Source: Larus michahellis
Taxonomy: Eukaryota; Chordata; Aves; Charadriiformes; Laridae
DNA: 64,000 nt
Assembly: GCF_964199755.1 (NCBI RefSeq)
Contig: NC_133904.1
Coordinates: 3,287,377 to 3,351,376, forward strand
Direction: 5' to 3'
Made by a program: the position numbers and the translations under genes. Below are positions 61,701 through 64,000 of this stretch, piece by piece. The notes under the pieces were generated by a model. It did no database searches and was not told where the DNA came from. It worked only from the letters and a program-made list of their open reading frames with translations. Numbering within the stretch: the first letter of the stretch is position 1; each line of letters begins with the position of its first letter.

Positions 61701-64000
61701 CAAGTCTGTCTTGGAGCCTTGCCCGTGCTGAGATCCAGGGTTCTTGTTTGGTCCTGCATCAAAGAAACCTTTTGACCGTTCTTGTCTCATTTTGGTGTTG
61801 CTTTCTGTGCGCAAAAGATCCCTGTTCGTGTTCCCTGTCCTCTCCTTGACTGCTGAGGCTGCAGGCTGCTTTCAGAGCTTGCGGAGGTGACTGTCCTCAG
61901 CGATTCCCACTATTCCTATCCTGATCCTCTAAAAGGAAGATGACTGAGCTGCTCAGCCTCTGAATCCCACCCCAAGAGTTATCATGAGAAAGCATGAACA
62001 GACAAAACAAGGTTTGGTCTGCATTGCCAGAGTTGAACCTTCGGCACCCAGTGAGCCTCTGCTCAGCTGTGACTGAGTCCCAGGGAGCTGTGACTCTGCT
62101 TTGGAAGCCTGGCTGTTCCTGCATGCCACTCGGAGCAGGAGGGACGCTGAGCTTCCTAACCAGGGTCGCTGTTTAGTCACGCTTCTCCACATCCTAATGA
62201 GAAATCTGTCACGGGTGCATTTCTTGGCTCTTTGCTTTTGAAGAGCCGTTCTGGAGCCCGGCGCAGCAGGTAGATGGGTCTGGGTGGAGGTGAAGGGCAG
62301 GATCCAGTTCTCAGCAGGGAATTTCAAGCTTGCAGATGCAGGTGTGGCAGGCGATGGGGAGGAATAGCTGGCAGCCCCTTGCTTTGGAACAGGTTATTGT
62401 CTGGTTAACCCTGGGGAGCCCAGGAGGCACTGTCACCTTTTGTACTGCTTTGAGCTTCATGTGAAAATGTGCAGAGGTAAGCCTGCCTCACTAAACGTCC
62501 TGCATCTCTTGCCAAACTGTACAAAATATACAGGCATGCAGCCGTAAGGGAAAGCAAAGAGAGTGGGGAGCTGCCTGCTGGGGTTTGTGGAGCCTTTTCA
62601 CCACTATTGGTGACAGTGGCAGTGCTGTTGATGTACACCATGTGGTACTTAAGTTCTCCAGTCTCTGCAGACTGGTCTAAAGCTGCTGTAAACTTTGGGA
62701 CCTCATCGTGTCAGCTTAGGTGATGCCACTTCATAATGAACAGAAGAGAGACAGGTGACTTGACATGAAGCAGAGATACCCATGGACTTTTGTCTTTTTA
62801 GAAGGATTCCTGCCTCCTATCATGGCCTTTCCGGGTACATGGCCCTTTGGAACCTGCCAAAGTATTCTCATTTACACTTACAGGATGAAAAGGGAATAAC
62901 GCGAAAAAGCATTAAGGATATCTGCTGCCAGGAGAAGGTTGTTTTGATGGTGCCATCCTGAACGTGCGCTGGCATATGATAGATTTTCTTTTAAACTCTT
63001 GGGTTCAGCAAGTTTTACTAACATGAGCTTAAAAGATCTTGTATTCCATAGAAATTGTGTTAAAGTGGTCTGCAGTGTATATTTGAAAATACTAAAGCAG
63101 TTGACTGAATTGGGGTCTTACATATTAATGTCTTTGTCAAATTTTTCCAGGAAAACATTTTTCATTGCCATTTGTATTGAATTGAAAAACCAGACTTGGC
63201 GGACAGCTGGTGGGAGAATTCAGTCTGTAACTGCTGTGGTGAGCAATGAGTTGCTTTAAACATGTGATAACTATTTAAATTAAAGAAAAACACTAATGAC
63301 AGCTGAGAATACGCTGAGGTTGAAATGGGTCATGTAAAAGCATTTGGTTTTTCAAAACTGTACATACTTTCTCAAGCTAACAGTGCAATAAGGTATGTTT
63401 GTGTGTGCGATGCAAAGAAAACTTCAGTTTTGGAATCCTGTAAAATTGAAAGCATTGATGGATGTTCTTGGGAAGAGGTGGTGGGACAAGCATGTGATTG
63501 TGTTGGAGGACCAGGAGGTCACTTGGGGTCCTTATAAGCACAGCGCTGTGCTTGGCCCAGCAGTCCAGCCTGTTTTCTGGCTTAAATTTATGTTTATTGT
63601 GCCATGTTCAGGATTTCTGGCACTTGTGTTGTAACATTGCTGGATGAATTTGTACAGCAGGGTGGGTTTAACAGCAAAGGCGGTTTAACAGAGACTTATT
63701 GAAAACAGGAGCCAGTTCTTCTGGTAGAGAAGAATACAAGCTTTCTGCCCCCCATCCAGGAGGCTGCATGCATATTCAAAACTCCACTGTGTGACTGAGA
63801 TGCCTTCGGGTTATGGTGTTGATAGGGCAGATGCTGACAGCCCCAGGGGGAGGGTTACTGCTCCGCTGAAGTCAGCGGGGTTTTGCTGCTTGCGTGGAAG
63901 GGGAGGAAGATCAGGCAGCTGTGAATGAATGATGGGAAGGGTGCGGTCCAAGAGTAATCACAAATGTTAGTGCTTTGTCTCCGAAGCGAGTTCAGCTTCT
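55781..64000 (+). other. IGDCC4: Start of intron 2 of the IGDCC4-like gene (incomplete)
   Basis: Sequence after the GTAAGT donor shows no second Ig-domain exon. None of the open frames has the Cys, Trp and Tyr-x-Cys spacing or the family's second-domain motifs between splice-like sites. The intron therefore runs at least 8.2 kb and probably past the window end. It is mostly mixed unique sequence without recognised interspersed repeats. Confidence 0.7.
59290..59540. promoter_or_regulatory. Candidate conserved non-coding element in intron 2
   Basis: Non-repetitive sequence contains GAATTGATTAATGAAATGC near 59390 (homeodomain/PBX-type cores), CTACATTAGCATTCAGC near 59452 and GGATTGTAAAGGCC near 59481. 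Its texture resembles the elements in intron 1. There is no coding frame. Confidence 0.35.

Noticed and set aside
1..64000. CRISPR arrays, bacterial operons, phage or plasmid modules, rRNA or tRNA genes
   Set aside because: No regularly spaced direct repeats, Shine-Dalgarno-linked gene runs, or tRNA-like box A/box B cloverleaf sequences were seen. The sequence is vertebrate nuclear DNA.

Overview
The window looks like bird nuclear DNA. Coding sequence is sparse and interspersed repeats are few. The repeats that are present are typical avian ones: two truncated CR1 LINEs with the 3' ATTCTRTG-type tail, and one solitary ERVL-like LTR whose ends (TGTCCTGG...CACGACA on the minus strand) match a common bird LTR family. 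There are no bacterial-style operons, CRISPR arrays or rRNA/tRNA genes. I cannot name the species.

One protein-coding gene is supported, on the plus strand: the 5' end of an immunoglobulin-superfamily receptor of the DCC subclass, most likely IGDCC4 (Nope). A CpG island (about 19630-20680) holds the promoter and coding exon 1 (20442-20502), which encodes a hydrophobic signal peptide. Coding exon 2 (55451-55780) encodes the first Ig domain. The two exons join in matching phase 1 across a 34,948-bp first intron. The rest of the gene (later Ig domains, fibronectin type III domains, transmembrane segment) must lie beyond position 64000.

Layout: 1-19600 is intergenic, with GC-rich patches, an antisense CR1 fragment (5292-5930) and several AT-rich, homeodomain-site-rich stretches that look like cis-regulatory elements. 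19630-20680 is the promoter and exon 1, with a G-quadruplex motif, a YY1-like element and upstream AUGs close to the start. 20503-55450 is intron 1, containing a second CR1 (28372-28724), the solitary LTR (32029-32364, with a perfect 5-bp target duplication) and further candidate regulatory elements (about 42400-46040 and 54090-54430). 55781-64000 is the start of intron 2, with no recognisable next exon.

Most long open frames in the window are chance frames: they lack recognisable protein families and plausible splice structure. I found no previously undescribed multigene system. The most interesting material is the 5' leader arrangement of the receptor gene and the clustered candidate enhancers around it.
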